This document shows positions 1 to 11,430 of a stretch of 64,000 nt of DNA, piece after piece. This stretch comes from Poa pratensis (lineage: Eukaryota; Streptophyta; Magnoliopsida; Poales; Poaceae). The first letter of the stretch is position 1. Every line of letters begins with the position of its first letter. A model generated the notes under the pieces. The model had not been told where the DNA came from. It did no database searches and saw nothing but the letters and a program-made list of their open reading frames with translations. The position numbers and the translations under genes were made by a program. Location: the NCBI GenBank assembly GCA_947311845.1, contig CAMZMU010000111.1, forward strand, positions 23,473,023 through 23,537,022, written 5' to 3'.

Positions 1-150
1 TTGATTGTGAAAACATTTTTGCGCAATCGCCTCAATGACGACAGCTTGAGTGATGATGTTATTTGTTATGTGGAGAAAGAAGAAATGAAGAAAGTCACCA
101 ATGATCAAGTGATTGAGTATTTCATGGGTTTGACGAACCGACTCTACTAG
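1..150 (+). pseudogene. C-terminal end of a hAT-type (TTF/zf-MYM1-like) transposase, partial
   Basis: Frame 1 is open from the window edge to a TAG at 148-150, giving about 49 residues that include VKTFLRNRLNDDSLSD and VICYVEKEE and end in NRLY. A hydrophobic-acidic helix followed by a 'D-x-L-x-D ... Y-x-E-x-E' stretch is typical of the extreme C-terminus of hAT dimerisation domains in plant TTF-type/zf-MYM1-like transposase-derived proteins. The N-terminal part lies outside the window, so it cannot be told whether the parent gene is intact. The next gene starts about 360 bp downstream and is itself truncated, so this end may have been brought next to it by a rearrangement. Identification is from family pattern memory. 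Confidence 0.5.
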
Positions 151-510
151 AAGAATAAAAGGTAATGTGCTAACTTTAACTATGTGAATTGTATAATTTT
201 TGTCATTCTACTATGTTCCGCTTGGAAATTAAGTCTACCTTTGATCTTGCAGGTTATTGAATCTAGGTGTTGATGATGTATATTGGAATTTTAAAATGCT
301 AGACATCTTTTACAAGTAAATTTGTCCTTTATTTCATCTATATAGTAATTTTTTTTGTTTTTACTTCTAGTTCTTATAAATTCATGCGTTCTCTTTATTA
401 TCTCATATTATGTATGCTAGCAATTGCAAACCATACGTGTTTATATAGTAGATTATTTCTTAAAAAATATCGCCTTAGTAAAGTGGTGCATCGGGGTCAG
501 CTCAGCTCCA
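151..510. other. AT-rich spacer, no gene seen
   Basis: This is the 3' flank of the hAT-type fragment followed by T-rich sequence. The promoter and first codons that precede F-box copies C and D have no counterpart here, so copy A has lost its 5' end and abuts unrelated DNA. Confidence 0.5.
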
Positions 511-2766
511 GCTCCGCCCCTGCCGCGTAGGCCTCCCCACCGACCTCGTCCGCGCCGCCTCCGTCTGCAGGCGGTGGCTCTACCACGCCTCCGATCCGGC
601 CTTCCTCGCCCGTTTCCGCAACCTCAACCCGCCTCGCCTCCTCGGCTTCTACTTCCGAAGATTTCGAAGGGGTGCACGCTTCGTGCCTCTGTTTCCTCAG
701 CCCGCCGAGCTGGCCGCCGCCGCCCGCCGAGCTGGCCGCTACAGCTTCAGCGCAGGCGACGACATCCAGAACTGCAGGAACGGACGAACGGTGGCGTCTT
801 CACCAGCGGCAGGCGCGGGGACGGATTCAGCCTTGGAGTGCACAACCCGCTTTGCCCTCAGAGATCCATGGCCATCGACCCACCAATCTTGCCACCCCCA
901 TCACCGGTGATACCAACATCCTTTCTAATACTCTCCAGAGAAGAACAAAGTGGCGCCTTGTCCTACTTTTATGTGTTGAGTTCCGCTTCGAGGTGGGAGC
1001 AACAGATATGTCAGCAAATCTCACGGCGCGCGTGTATATGTTGCAAGATGGAGTCTGGTCAATGCATACCTCGGCCACGACTCAGATCCCTGGCCGGCGG
1101 GTTGATATACAAGCTATGATGGTCGACAATAAAATCTATATCATGGTCACCTTGATAGACATCGCAGTCTTGGATTTGACGACCTCAAGTTTTTCCACAA
1201 TTCAGCTCCCAGAAAAAGTGAAAGACTTCATGATAGCCCGGGCTGATGACGCTTCCAGTCTGTATCTCATTGGGTTGAAAGAGCGTCGTCAACTTCGCAT
1301 ATGGCTCCGTAAGGGAGACAACTGGTCGATTGTGGATACCATTTGTTTGCATGAGATGCTTGCAAATCTGATGGTGTCAGATTGCAGGGTTAAGGATGAG
1401 CGAACTTCTTTTCTTCAGTTAAACCATGTGGGGGACAACGCTGAGTTTGTGCTCTTGAAAATGTGTCGATTCCTGCTCTATCTAGATATGAGGTGCAGGA
1501 CACTGCGTACATTGTACGAGTTTTCACAAGACCCACACAGCGTTGGTATACAGCCTTTTATGATGATCTGGCCTCCCACATTCCCTGCGCTGAAGTGTGA
1601 TCCTACCAGGTTCGTCTTTTCGCCTTTAGATAATCTGTATACTGCTCTAGCTTGTTGAGGTTATGTACTATAGCAATGTGAGTCTTCCATCACTATTTGG
1701 CATAGCTTGAAGAACGGTGTTAGGTATATCATTGATTCCTTACGCCATTTTTAGATACTTGTGAACCGACATTTTAGAATGCCCGCGTTAAGATTATTTA
1801 AAAACACTTTGGTATTGTGGTCATAATGTATGGTGTTAAAAGGGGAGACACTTCCGTGAGGGTGTTCTTTGAATGTTAAAAAGTACAGACTCCAGACTGT
1901 TCAAAAATTGCATTTCGTACTGTATCTTGTCGTTGATTGCTAAACATATACTAAATCTTCAAGTTTACGACATATTACTCCATGGAATGATAACTTTGGT
2001 CTAGACATGTCTTTCCCATATATAGTCTCATAATAGTAGCATTTTATACTGGTATTAAAATTGGATGTTCAGAAGTGCAAACATGTTTTTTTCAGTACGT
2101 TGATGTACAATTGAATTATCATTCTGTATCTGTATGCCGAAGCATGCTGTTGTGCAGTCGATCATTTATCTCTTATGCATGATTCCTGATTCATGTATAT
2201 CATAGCAAAATGTTTCTTTGATATGCCTAGTAGAATATACAAGTTAACAATGTGTAATTTGTTCTTCTGTGGCCTTCTATGATCAGGGATTTGCTTACTG
2301 TATCATGAAAATATGCATGTCTAGGATATGAAGGCATTTAAAAGAACTTCATTGGAAAAATTCTTTACTTTTACTTTTGTGAGCACATAATATTTGGTCA
2401 TCGTTTTACTAGCCACTTGTCTAAACTTTGTATCTCCCAATACACTTTCATTGTTAATACCAGCTTACCGTTGTTTTTAGCATAGTACTTGAATTACTTC
2501 ATACTGGTTACGAAATTAGATTTCATAATGTCGATGAGTGTCGATGCTAATGTGTCAGGTTATGTCATATTACTCCATAAGATCGTTACATTTGTTAAAT
2601 CTTGGGTTGGCACCAGAAAACATGCTTCAACTTTTTCTTCCCAATATATAGTCTAATGATAACGATTTATAGTGTTGCTGAAGATGACTCGTTTAAGGAT
2701 AAAAGAGGGGAAGATTTACGACTTTCTATGCACTCTCAGCCAGTCCAGAAGAAGCAGAGAAGATAG
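511..2766 (+). pseudogene. F-box family gene, copy A (5'-truncated, frameshifted)
   Basis: First of four related copies. The start codon and first F-box residues are missing; homology begins in the middle of the F-box (VGLPTDLVRAASVCRRW, frame 2). Reading then moves to frame 1 near 785-800 (an extra stretch at the conserved CRNG motif) and to frame 3 near 985 (after YFYVL), where it stays open through DGVW, SATTQIP, VLDLTTSSFSTIQLP and ALKCDPT. A splice donor follows 1609. A matching acceptor precedes 2673, where a short exon encodes SVAEDDSFKDK and a basic tail KKQRR ending at TAG 2764-2766, with AATAAA at 2789-2794. Phases match across the junction (2+1). In SCF ubiquitin ligases such proteins are substrate adaptors. 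At least two frame changes and the lost start make this a pseudogene. Confidence 0.75.
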
Positions 2767-3280
2767 AAGATGGCTCCCTTTATTATTTAATAAAATAGAG
2801 GACTCGTCAGGTTCGAACTTGCATAGGCCTTACTAAGATTATTTTAGCATGAACATTTAATTCTGCTCTCATCACTGTTTTCTGAATACTCCGGCTGCAA
2901 AACTATAAATTGGATGTTCAAAAGTATGACATGGTTCTATTCAGGATGTCGATGTATATTGAAATGAATTTTGCAATGCAAAGTTTTGTTTAGTGGATCG
3001 TGTATCTCTCTTATATTATAGCAAAAAATTCTTCCATAGGACCGGCGGATATCCTTCTATGATCAAGAATAGTCTTACTAGACTGCAAATAGTATAATGG
3101 GAACATGCCTCTGTAGGATACGAAGGCATTTAGCATTTTAGCCTGTACCCCTGCGGGAACAATTGCATTAGTTTGAGCACATCTAATATTTAATTATCGT
3201 TGTACTAGCCTCTTGTATTCATCTTTTTTTTATTCTAAAAAATTTCCCATCCTGATCTATATTATGTTCTCTTGAAATAG

Positions 3281-3372
3281 AAATGTCATGTGAAGAAGGA
3301 AGATATCAGGAAGCTCTTGGATGGTGTCTAGCTACGGTGACTACTTTGGCATCATACATGGGCGAGCAATAG
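3281..3372 (+). other. Conserved exon-like block in the 3' flank of F-box copy A
   Basis: After an AG at 3279-3280 a frame runs EMSCEEGRYQEALGW... to TAG 3370-3372. The same block recurs after copy B (from about 14,411, ending DEQ-stop) and copy C (from about 22,361), and is decayed after copy D. Direct splicing from exon 1 would give only a few residues before a stop, so it may be 3' UTR or an alternative exon. Its conservation across paralogues is seen; a coding role is inference. Confidence 0.35.
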
Positions 3373-3392
3373 TTAGTGCTTTTTTGTAAGTA

Positions 3393-3520
3393 CTCCCTCC
3401 ATCCCAAAATAAGTGTCTTTGATTTGTCCAAATATAGATGTATCTAGACGTGTTTCATATATATATAGATACATTCATTTTTTTGGCACATCTTAAACAC
3501 TTATTTTGGGACCAAGGGAG
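3393..3520. mobile_element. Stowaway-type MITE
   Basis: A 128-bp element whose ends are CTCCCTCCATCCC and GGGACCAAGGGAG, with internal inverted symmetry, flanked by TA (3391-3392 and 3521-3522). Copy C lacks it at the equivalent place (about 22,470), which gives the empty site. A different Stowaway family occupies the same TA after copy B. Confidence 0.85.
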
Positions 3521-4014
3521 TAGCAGATAGAAGTTCGAACTGTCCTTATTAAAACTTGTAATCGATGTATTAATTGGGAAATAGGATGTGATGTGATCGG
3601 ATCAGGTACTCCTATATATCGTGTGGTGTGATTACTGTTTGCAGTTGAGATCTTCGTTTTGTTTGGTTGAGAAGAGAAAACCTTGTACGTTGATTAGTTA
3701 TCACACTACTGTTGTTACAGTCTTCTTGTTCTACTGATAGCTAGCCTGCTTGTTACTTGTTCCCTTTGGAGAGGTATTTTCTTGTCCAGCATTGCAAAAT
3801 CTGTTTTAGCTCATCATGCGTAGGTCCAGTTTAACAGTAAAAACCTTTCCTTGAGACCACAATAGGTCTACACTGCATGAGACTATGAGAGGCGTTTATG
3901 GATAATATTCTGGAACTGGCAGTCTGTATGCTGATTTTATTTTTTGAATTTGGCAGTCTGTATGCTGATTATTAGAGGTAACGATCTGATACCGGGCAAC
4001 GGCAAAACTCGTTC

Positions 4015-6719
4015 ATTTTTTTAGACGGAAGGCTCGAGCTGAGCCCGGCTTTAAATTAATAAAGTCATCCGGCTAGGTCAAATAACACATAAACATCAAG
4101 GTCTAAAGGACGCAATAAGGATCCAGGTAGCACGCAGGCTACATCAACACCTCAACTCAAAACAGGGAGTGAGGGAAACACACAGCCCGTAGGCACAACG
4201 GATACAAGCGGCAGGCGAGAGTGAGGAGCTAGTCTCTATCCCTGGTGGTATCATGGAGCGCGCGGATCCTGCCAATCACCGCCTCCAACTCTCCTCTGTC
4301 CTGTCGTCTAGCCACCGGCTTTCACACCTGCAAAAACATAGACATTTTATATAGGCTGTCAGCCGGCTGCGAAGGGAAGCTCCCCTCAATAGTAAACTTG
4401 TTCCGCATGTTCCAAAGCATTCAGCAAAGGGAGGCACAACAGATCCACAAAACCCGATGTGGCTGGCCCCTGAACCCCATAACAAGGCGATAGAGTTCCG
4501 CGAAACAAGAGGGATTCCAAGAACAGGAAAGCAGTTCCCTAACTGCGCTCCACAGGAATCTAGTGAGGGTGCACCCAAAGAAGATGTGATTCGTGTCCTC
4601 TGGTTCATCACATAGGGCGCATCTGCCACTCGCGGGCCCATATCTTCGACAAATGTTATCGCTGGAGGGAAGTCATTTCCTCACCAATTGCCATAAGAAG
4701 ACACGAATCTTCAGGGGAACCGAAATTCCCCAGATCTCGCCAAAGTGCTTACGGGGACTACCCTGGCACAGTTTGAGGTATAGCGATCTAACCGAGAACC
4801 TTCCAGAAGGTTCTAAGGTCCAGGATAAGATGTCTTTCCCCACGGAGGGGTGACAGGGAGTGATCTCCCTAAGGAGGTCATCCCACTCCACCCGTTCAAG
4901 GAGGCTGAAAGCCCTGCAGCATGGGATATACCATTCCCCATCTTGGAATGTCTGAGCGACATAAGCACCCGGATCCGCGGCAATAGCAAATAAAGAAGGG
5001 AATCTGACCCTCAAGGGTCCTGGCCCCACCCACCAGTCATCCCAGAACCTCGTAGATGTACCATCACGGATCTCGTGTTTAGCTCCCAAGCTTTACAACG
5101 GCTTAACTTTCTAGATAGCGTTCCAGAACTAAGATCCCGGGCCATTAGAGTCCACGAGGAGGTCCTTGCGCCTCAGGTACTTGTTGCGAATGATGTCCGC
5201 CCAAAGCCCCTGCTGGCCGGTCATAAGTTTCCACACCCATTTGACCATGAGACACAAGTTCATAAGCTTGGTGTCCATAATGCCCAGGCCCCCCATGGCC
5301 TTGGGTTGACACACGGCAGACCAACGAACCCAGTGATATTTCCGTTCGGCCCCGTTATTCTCCCAGAAAAAACGAGACCGATGCTTGTCCATCGTCTTGT
5401 GGACGCCGTCCCCTAGGAGGCACACCCCCATCGCATGAAGGGGGAGGCTAGATAGACATGCGTCCGTGAGGGTCAGGCGAGCAGCAGAGGACATAAACTT
5501 GCCCAGCCAAAGGTCCGCGCGCTTTGCGACTTTCCTTGTGAGGGGGCCCCAGTCCCCAGCACATAAAGCTCCGTCACTGACCGGAAGGCCCAGATACGTG
5601 ACAGGAAAAGACCCCAGTCTACAGTTGAGCATATTAGCAATGCGCTGTTGCTCTTCGGCGCTGACCCCCACGGCCAGCACCTCGCTCTTATGGAAGTTAA
5701 TCCTAAGCCCTGACATGCTCTCAAAACATAAGAGAATGAATTTGAGGTTGGCCACGGCCAGGTCGTCAGGTTGAATCATGATGATCGTATCATCCGCATA
5801 CTGCAGGTGGGAAATTCCCCCAGGAATCAGGTGCGGGATCACGCCCTGAATGTGACATGCGGCTCTGGCTTTATCAAGGATAGCAGCCAGCGCCTCAACG
5901 ACATAGTCGAAGAGAAGGGGGGAGAGCAGAACCCCCTGGCGAACTCGGCGACCGTTGCGGAAGAAATTGCCCATATCACATTGATGGTGATAGCAGTCTG
6001 CCCCCCGAGACCAGACTCAGCGCCCTGTGCACCCAACCTGGGTCGAAACCAGCTCGAGTCAGCACTTCTCGCAAGAAGCCCCAACTGACTCGGTCATCAC
6101 TCCTTCATGGAGGAGCCGACCCTTAATGAAGGCCGACTGGGTGTTACTGATCGTGCGGTGTGCAATAGGGGCTAAACGAAGAGCATAAGCTTTAGCAATG
6201 AACTTAAAGGCAACATTGATCAGAGCAATAGGTCTAAACTGTTTAATGTCCTCTGCCCCTGGAATCTTCGGAATGAGAGTGAGTACTCCAAAATTAAGCC
6301 GCGCAATGTCAACCCTCCCCAGAGAGAAGTCATTCGCAATGGCCAGAATATACGGCTTGACCAGGGCCCAAAACTCTTATAGAAGCTTACCGGCAGCCCA
6401 TCAGGCCCCGGCGCCGTATCTACCTTCATGCTAGATAGGACCGCGTCCAACTCTTCTCCCGTGAAGGTTAGCATGAGTGTCGTATTTTCCTCGTCTGAGA
6501 CCTGCGGACGGGCACTCCACAAGGAGTGCGAGAGCGAGAACAGAGCTGTCTCGCTCGGGGAGCCCATCAGGGCGCGGTAGAAGTCGTAGATGTGTGCCTG
6601 AAGCGCAAGGGGTTCGGAGATGATCTCCTGATCGGTCGTGAGACGCGAGATCGCACACTTCCTCCTTCGGCAATTGGCCACCGTGTGAAAGAACGCCGTA
6701 TTGGCATCTCCTTGACATT
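4015..6719 (-). mobile_element. 5'-truncated L1-type LINE, decayed
   Basis: Read on the minus strand: GDANTAFFHTVANCRRRK (endonuclease-RT linker), then reverse transcriptase with APGPDGLP near 6450-6410, QYADDTIIM near 5790 (the YADD catalytic motif), TYLGLPV near 5600, and a zinc-finger RVT region (FSVRSLYLKLCQG, RVFLWQL) near 4750-4670. The endonuclease is absent and frames change several times. The 3' end shows a short A-run (T's at 4016-4022 on +) after a TTTATTAATTTAAAG-type tail. A 14-bp direct repeat GGCAAAACTCGTTC flanks it (4001-4014 and 6720-6733), which fixes both ends. Insertion lies just past the 3' flank of F-box copy A. Confidence 0.88.
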
Positions 6720-6733
6720 GGCAAAACTCGTTC

Positions 6734-6900
6734 TTAATGCCGCAAGGACATCGGCCTAAAGAAACTCACAGTTGCCTCGTGGGCTTTCTGTAGCCCGCCT
6801 TCCGAAAAGCCCGAGCAGCGCATTGCGACAGCCCAAACTGAGTTCGACACGAAACCTTTTCTCCGGGAAAGGAAAACTGCTCGAAATCACTAATTAAAGG
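6734..6900. other. Unassigned spacer
   Basis: About 170 bp between the LINE target duplication and the TIR-like element. No coding frame or repeat was recognised. Confidence 0.4.
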
Positions 6901-8117
6901 GTTCCCTTCGCGAAGGTAAACCCGTGCGCGTTGTGGTCTTGACAAGTGTCAGCTTCTCCTTTTACACGGTCCCTGCGGGTACTTGCATGTGTGACAAGTG
7001 GCAGCATGAGAGAATTTTGGTGGGTTTTCTTCTCTCCCCGCACAGGTTTGTACCGTATTTATTTTGAGATTCGCTTTTTAAAAATGAAATATTTTGAGAA
7101 CCGTTTATCCAAATTACGAACCGTTTTCACTTTTGAGCTCCTCGCGTCGAGATCTTCAAAACTAGATCTCATGTTGATAGGTTTCGACGAACTTTTTTTT
7201 ACAACCGGTTATGTATAGTTGTACAACCGGTGTCTGTGTAGTTGTACAACCTGTGTTTGTACAAACTGTGTTTGAGTAGTTGTACAACATGTGCCTATAT
7301 AGTTGTACAACCTGTGTCTGTACAACTTGTGTCTATCTAGTTGTATAACCTGTGTCTGTACAACTTATGTCTGTGTAGTGTACAACATGTGTCTGTGCAG
7401 TTGTACAACATGTGTCTGTACAAACTGTGTCTGTCTAGTTGTACGACATGTGTCTATCTAGTTGTACAACATATTAGTTGTACAATATGTATCTATATAG
7501 TTGTACAATATGTACATCTAGTAACAACATAAATGTACATCAATTTTTTTTACTACGAATAGCTCATAATTTATACTTTCTTTATATACGTACATGTACA
7601 ACTGCTGTACACATGCATAAGTTTTGCACCTCCGTCTAAAAAAAATTGAAACAGCAGCGAACGCATGTAAAAGAAAAGCAGAAGAGAACGTACATGTACA
7701 CTGTACATTGCACTCTATTTATTTTTGTACTATTATGTGTTCCATGTACTACCGCTGTTTTTGTACTTCGATCGAACGAAAAGTGCAGATCACAAATGGA
7801 GTATGGTTTTCTGCCTTCGTACGGCGCGCGTGGGCATGTACGCGCCGGATGGACGCAACGTACGCACGCCCGTTCAGCTTTCGCCTGATCGTTCGGTAGC
7901 TCTCGCGCGATTGTTCGGTCAGCAAATTCCACGTACACGCGCGCAGCGGGGCGGACGTACGCGCGTACGCGGGAGGCTTCGCTCGCCCGGCTGGACGTAC
8001 GCCTACGCGGCTTCACGTTTCGCGTTGCCGTACGAAAATTTGCTTGCATCGCTCGTACCCACGTGGCCTGCTGTGCGCTCGCCCGGAAGCGCGGAAACGA
8101 CCTTCGCGAAGGGAAGC
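6901..8117. mobile_element. Unclassified DNA-transposon-like segment with inverted ends
   Basis: The ends carry TTCCCTTCGCGAAGGT near 6906-6922 and its reverse complement near 8102-8117. Because CCTTCGCGAAGG is itself palindromic, the inverted match is weaker than its length suggests. Inside are a minisatellite of GTTGTACAAC-containing units and a GC-rich stretch at 7790-8110 with many CGTACG/GCGCGC sites. No transposase was found. A Mutator-like origin is possible but no clean target duplication was found. Confidence 0.35.
7205..7520. repeat. Minisatellite with palindromic GTTGTACAAC core
   Basis: About a dozen irregular units of roughly 20-35 bp, each combining GTTGTACAAC (or TTGTACAA) with a TGTGTCTGTGTA-like spacer. 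Spacing is uneven and the array decays towards its right end. The open frames across it (Cys/Leu/Tyr-rich) are products of the repeat, not genes. Confidence 0.8.
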
Positions 8118-8845
8118 TTTTTTTTTTTTAAGGGAGTTCGAGTACAGAGATCAACAACAAAACTAACGCACCCACTCGAACAGAGTAAGGAAACACACAC
8201 CACACGCCGAGATCGGAGCCACCACGCCGCACACCTCCATCGAGCTCCAGCAGCACGCCGCCGGAGAAGAGGAAGGCGAGCTTACCTCGCACCGAAGACG
8301 ACGGCCTGGCCAAACATGTTGAAAAGCTGCATGAACCAACCGACGCAAGCACCGGCATCTGGGCGTTGAACGACCATCAGCACCAAGCCGCCACCAGCAC
8401 CACCCTTCTTCCACAAATCCATCCGAGCCCGCCGTCGAGGAGGAGCTTCCCGCCTGCAACTCCCACAGATCTTGAGCAAAAGCACCGCCTAGCACCGAGG
8501 TGAAGGCCGAAGAACCCCAGAAGCAAGAGCCAGCTCCGCCGTCACGAACGCCGGCTCGGGGGGAGGCACGCCGCGGCTCCAAGAAGCGGCGGACGCGCCG
8601 AGGACGACGGATCTGCACCGAGCCTCCACCGGAGCACCACGAGCAGAGGAGAGGACCGCCGACACCAAAAGCCTCTCCGGCAACGCCACCACCTCCACAG
8701 CGCCGCCGGCAAGCACCCCACGCACACCTAACTATGTACACGCCGGGATCCATCGATTCCCCACCCTCCCGCCGCCGGAGCGGCCGCGGAGGGCGAGGAA
8801 TCAGCCGGATCGCCGGCGGCGAGCTGGTTGCGAAGGAGACGCCCA
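8118..8845 (-). mobile_element. GC-rich retro-inserted sequence with poly(A), minus strand
   Basis: On the minus strand a GC-rich segment ends in GTACTCGAACTCCC followed by a run of A's (T's at about 8119-8130 on +), as in a retroposed transcript or a LINE piece. A weak repeat GCGAAGG(G/A)GA sits at both sides and could be a decayed target duplication. The frames in it look like composition effects of GC-rich DNA and no protein family was recognised. It lies directly upstream of F-box copy B and seems to have replaced its promoter. Confidence 0.35.
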
Positions 8846-10532
8846 AAAATTGCCCTTTATCACTGTAGACGGGGAAAAGGGAGGAGGTTCCGGTGTTCTG
8901 CCTACTAATCAAACTGCTCAATCGCCTTCCTCTGCCCCCACGGAACCCAACTCACGATCGAAGATGGAAGACGACGCCGCCGTATCCAACGTGCTCGGCG
9001 ACGACGACCTCCTCCCCGAGATCCTCCTCCTTGTTGGCCTCCCCACCACCCTCGTGCGCGCCGCGGCCGTCTGCAAGCGGTGGCTCCACCACGTCTCCGA
9101 CGCAGCCTTCCTCCGCCGTTTCCGAAAACTCAACCCGCCTCACCTCCTCGGCTTCTACATCCAACGGTTTCAAGGGAACCCACGCTTCGTGCCTCTGTCT
9201 CCTCTGCACGCCGATCTGGCCGCCGCCACCGGCGTCGTTGGGGGCTACAGCTTCGGCGCAGGCGACGGCATCCAGGACTGCAGGAACGGCACCGTCTTCA
9301 CCGGCGACAGGCGTGAGAACGGAGTGATCAGCCTTGGAGTGCACAGCCCGCTTTGCCCTCACAGAGCCATGGCCATCGACACACCACTCTTGCCACCCCC
9401 ATCACCACTGGTACAAACAACCCCTCTAATCCTCTCTAGAGAAGAACAAAGTGGCGCCTTGACCTACTTTTACGTGTCCATGGAGATCCAGGCAGAAATT
9501 CTGACAGCAGATTTGACGGTGCGTGTGTTCATGTTGCGAGATGGAGTCTGGTGCACGCACACCTCGGCCACGACTCAGATACCTCATTGGCGGGCGGGAC
9601 TACGAGGTGTGGTGGTCGGCAATAAAATCTACATGATGGTCACCTTGATGGACATCACCGTCTTAGATTTGACCACCTCTAGTTTTTCCACAATCCAGCT
9701 CCCACAACGAGTGCGAGACTTCAGAGTAAAAGACTTCATGATATCACAGGCTGATGACGCTTCCGGTGTGTATCTCATCGGGTTGAAGGAGCGTCAACTT
9801 GGCATTTGGTTCCACAAGGGGAACGGCTGGTCGATTGTGGATACCATTTGCTTGCACGAGATGTTCGCAAATCTGATGATGTCGGATTGCAGGATTAAGG
9901 AAGAGCACACTTCTCATATCACTACAGCAGGCGCCTTCTGTGCCGACGGTACATAACCGTCGGCACAGACACCTTCCCCGTCGGCACAGGGCTGTGCCGA
10001 CGGTCACCGTCGGCACAGGGCCGTCGGCGTAGGTGCCCGTAGGCACAGGATTTTTGCCCGTCGGCACAGCTTATCCCCGTCGGCATAAGAGGTCCCTACG
10101 GTGAAAAAATGCCCGTCGGCACAATTTCCGTCGGCGTAGGTTCGGTGGGTCCCACGTGGAAGAGCTCGCCTGAGAATCTGTGCCGACGGTAATACCGTCG
10201 GCACAGGTGTGCACGTGGCGTCTCCTGGGCGTCTCCTGAGCGTCTCCTGGGACGTACCTGTGCCGACGGTATTACCGTCGGCACAGGCATGACCATTTGG
10301 CACAGATCAAGACCTGTGCCGACGGTAATACCGTCGGCACCGTCGGCACAGGTTAATCCCCAGATTTTTTTTAGCGGTTTGGTTGCAGCGCTGGTTTTTC
10401 AGCAAAAATAGCAGAAAATATAGATCACAAACAAGATCACACATATCTGGAGCAATATCATCATGCACAATAGTAATATCATCAGTGGATACACACATAG
10501 CATCATCATACATAGGGCAATGTCTAGAGGCC

Positions 10533-11215
10533 TCAAGCCCTACATCTACTGCGGCGGCGACGGGGTGTACCCCATGTCTCCCGGGTGAACAGAGGCGATC
10601 GACGTCTCGGCGCAGCAGTAGAACCACCAGAAGAAGGCGAAGCACCAGGAGAAGTCGAAACACCACGCGAAGCACTAGGAGAAGGACCATCGGGATGTAC
10701 CGGTGTGATGTCACGGTAACCCGGCGAAGGATCAGCTTCCAACCTCACCATCTCACGCGAACCCGGCGAGGCACTAGGAGAAGCACGACCAAAGTGTGGG
10801 TTCTCCGACGAGCATCCCGTTCCCTACATGTTTGAGCAAGAGTTAGCAAGTTGCGAGGCAAAGGAAAGCGGTATCCAGTGGTTTGGCATCAAACTTACCG
10901 GGGTCGATGAGTAGTAGGTAAGAGCGAACTCGTCCTTCGATGGAAACCGTGGAGACGGCCCCGGATCCGGAGGCTCCACCGTAGGAGGGGGGACCCGCAC
11001 TCCAGTGGTGAGAAAGTTCATCACCGACTGCAAGATAGTTTAGATGTTAGACGTTGGCAAAATAAAGGTTCAAACTAGGAAAGTGGGACTTGTCATATTA
11101 GACAAAAATATAGGTTGAAACTTACCTCACGGAACGACTTTTGATACAAGGAGTAGGCTTTATTCATCTCCACCCACTGGGCATAGGCCACCTGATACTC
11201 CGCATTAGCGACTAC
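10533..11215 (-). CDS. C-terminal exons of a CACTA TNPA-like protein
   Basis: Three minus-strand exons join in phase. Exon a (about 11215-11126) reads NAEYQVAYAQWVEMNKAYSL...FRE before a GTAAGT donor. Exon b (11027-10899, 43 codons) reads SVMNFLTTGV...STP before another GTAAGT. Exon c (10823-10533) is a Ser/Pro-rich tail ending in RRRRSRCRA and a stop. The 'AYxLYxxSFRE' helix and Pro-rich tail resemble the accessory (TNPA/Transposase_24-like) proteins of grass CACTA elements, which bind subterminal repeats. The N-terminal part is missing to the right, so this is a deletion derivative. The identification is a family inference; the exon structure is seen. Confidence 0.6.
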
Positions 11216-11284
11216 ACCCACGAGTATTATAGGCCTAGGCAAGAGTATGACTAACCTGAGCCACATCACTGGTTAGGACAAAAT

Positions 11285-11430
11285 GGTTTGTTGTCATTCG
11301 TCTATGTACCCAAGTTTGTTGTCATTCGTCTATGTACCCAAGTTTGTTGTTATTCGTCTATGTACCCAAATTTGTTGTCATTTGTCTATGTATCCAAGCT
11401 TGTTGTCATTCGTCTATTTACCAGACTTAT
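11285..11430. repeat. 28-bp minisatellite inside the CACTA element
   Basis: Five units of GTTGTCATTCGTCTATGTA plus CCCAAGTTT-type spacer, nearly identical. They lie upstream of the TNPA-like exons, in the middle of the element. Confidence 0.8.

Noticed and set aside
7636..8049. Open frames around 7.6-8.05 kb on both strands
   Set aside because: They overlap CG-rich palindromic sequence inside the TIR-like segment and match no family I know.
8128..8921. Long minus-strand frame upstream of F-box copy B as a protein gene
   Set aside because: Low-complexity Arg/Gly/Ser composition, several frames open at once, and a poly(A) at the end point to a retro-inserted sequence.
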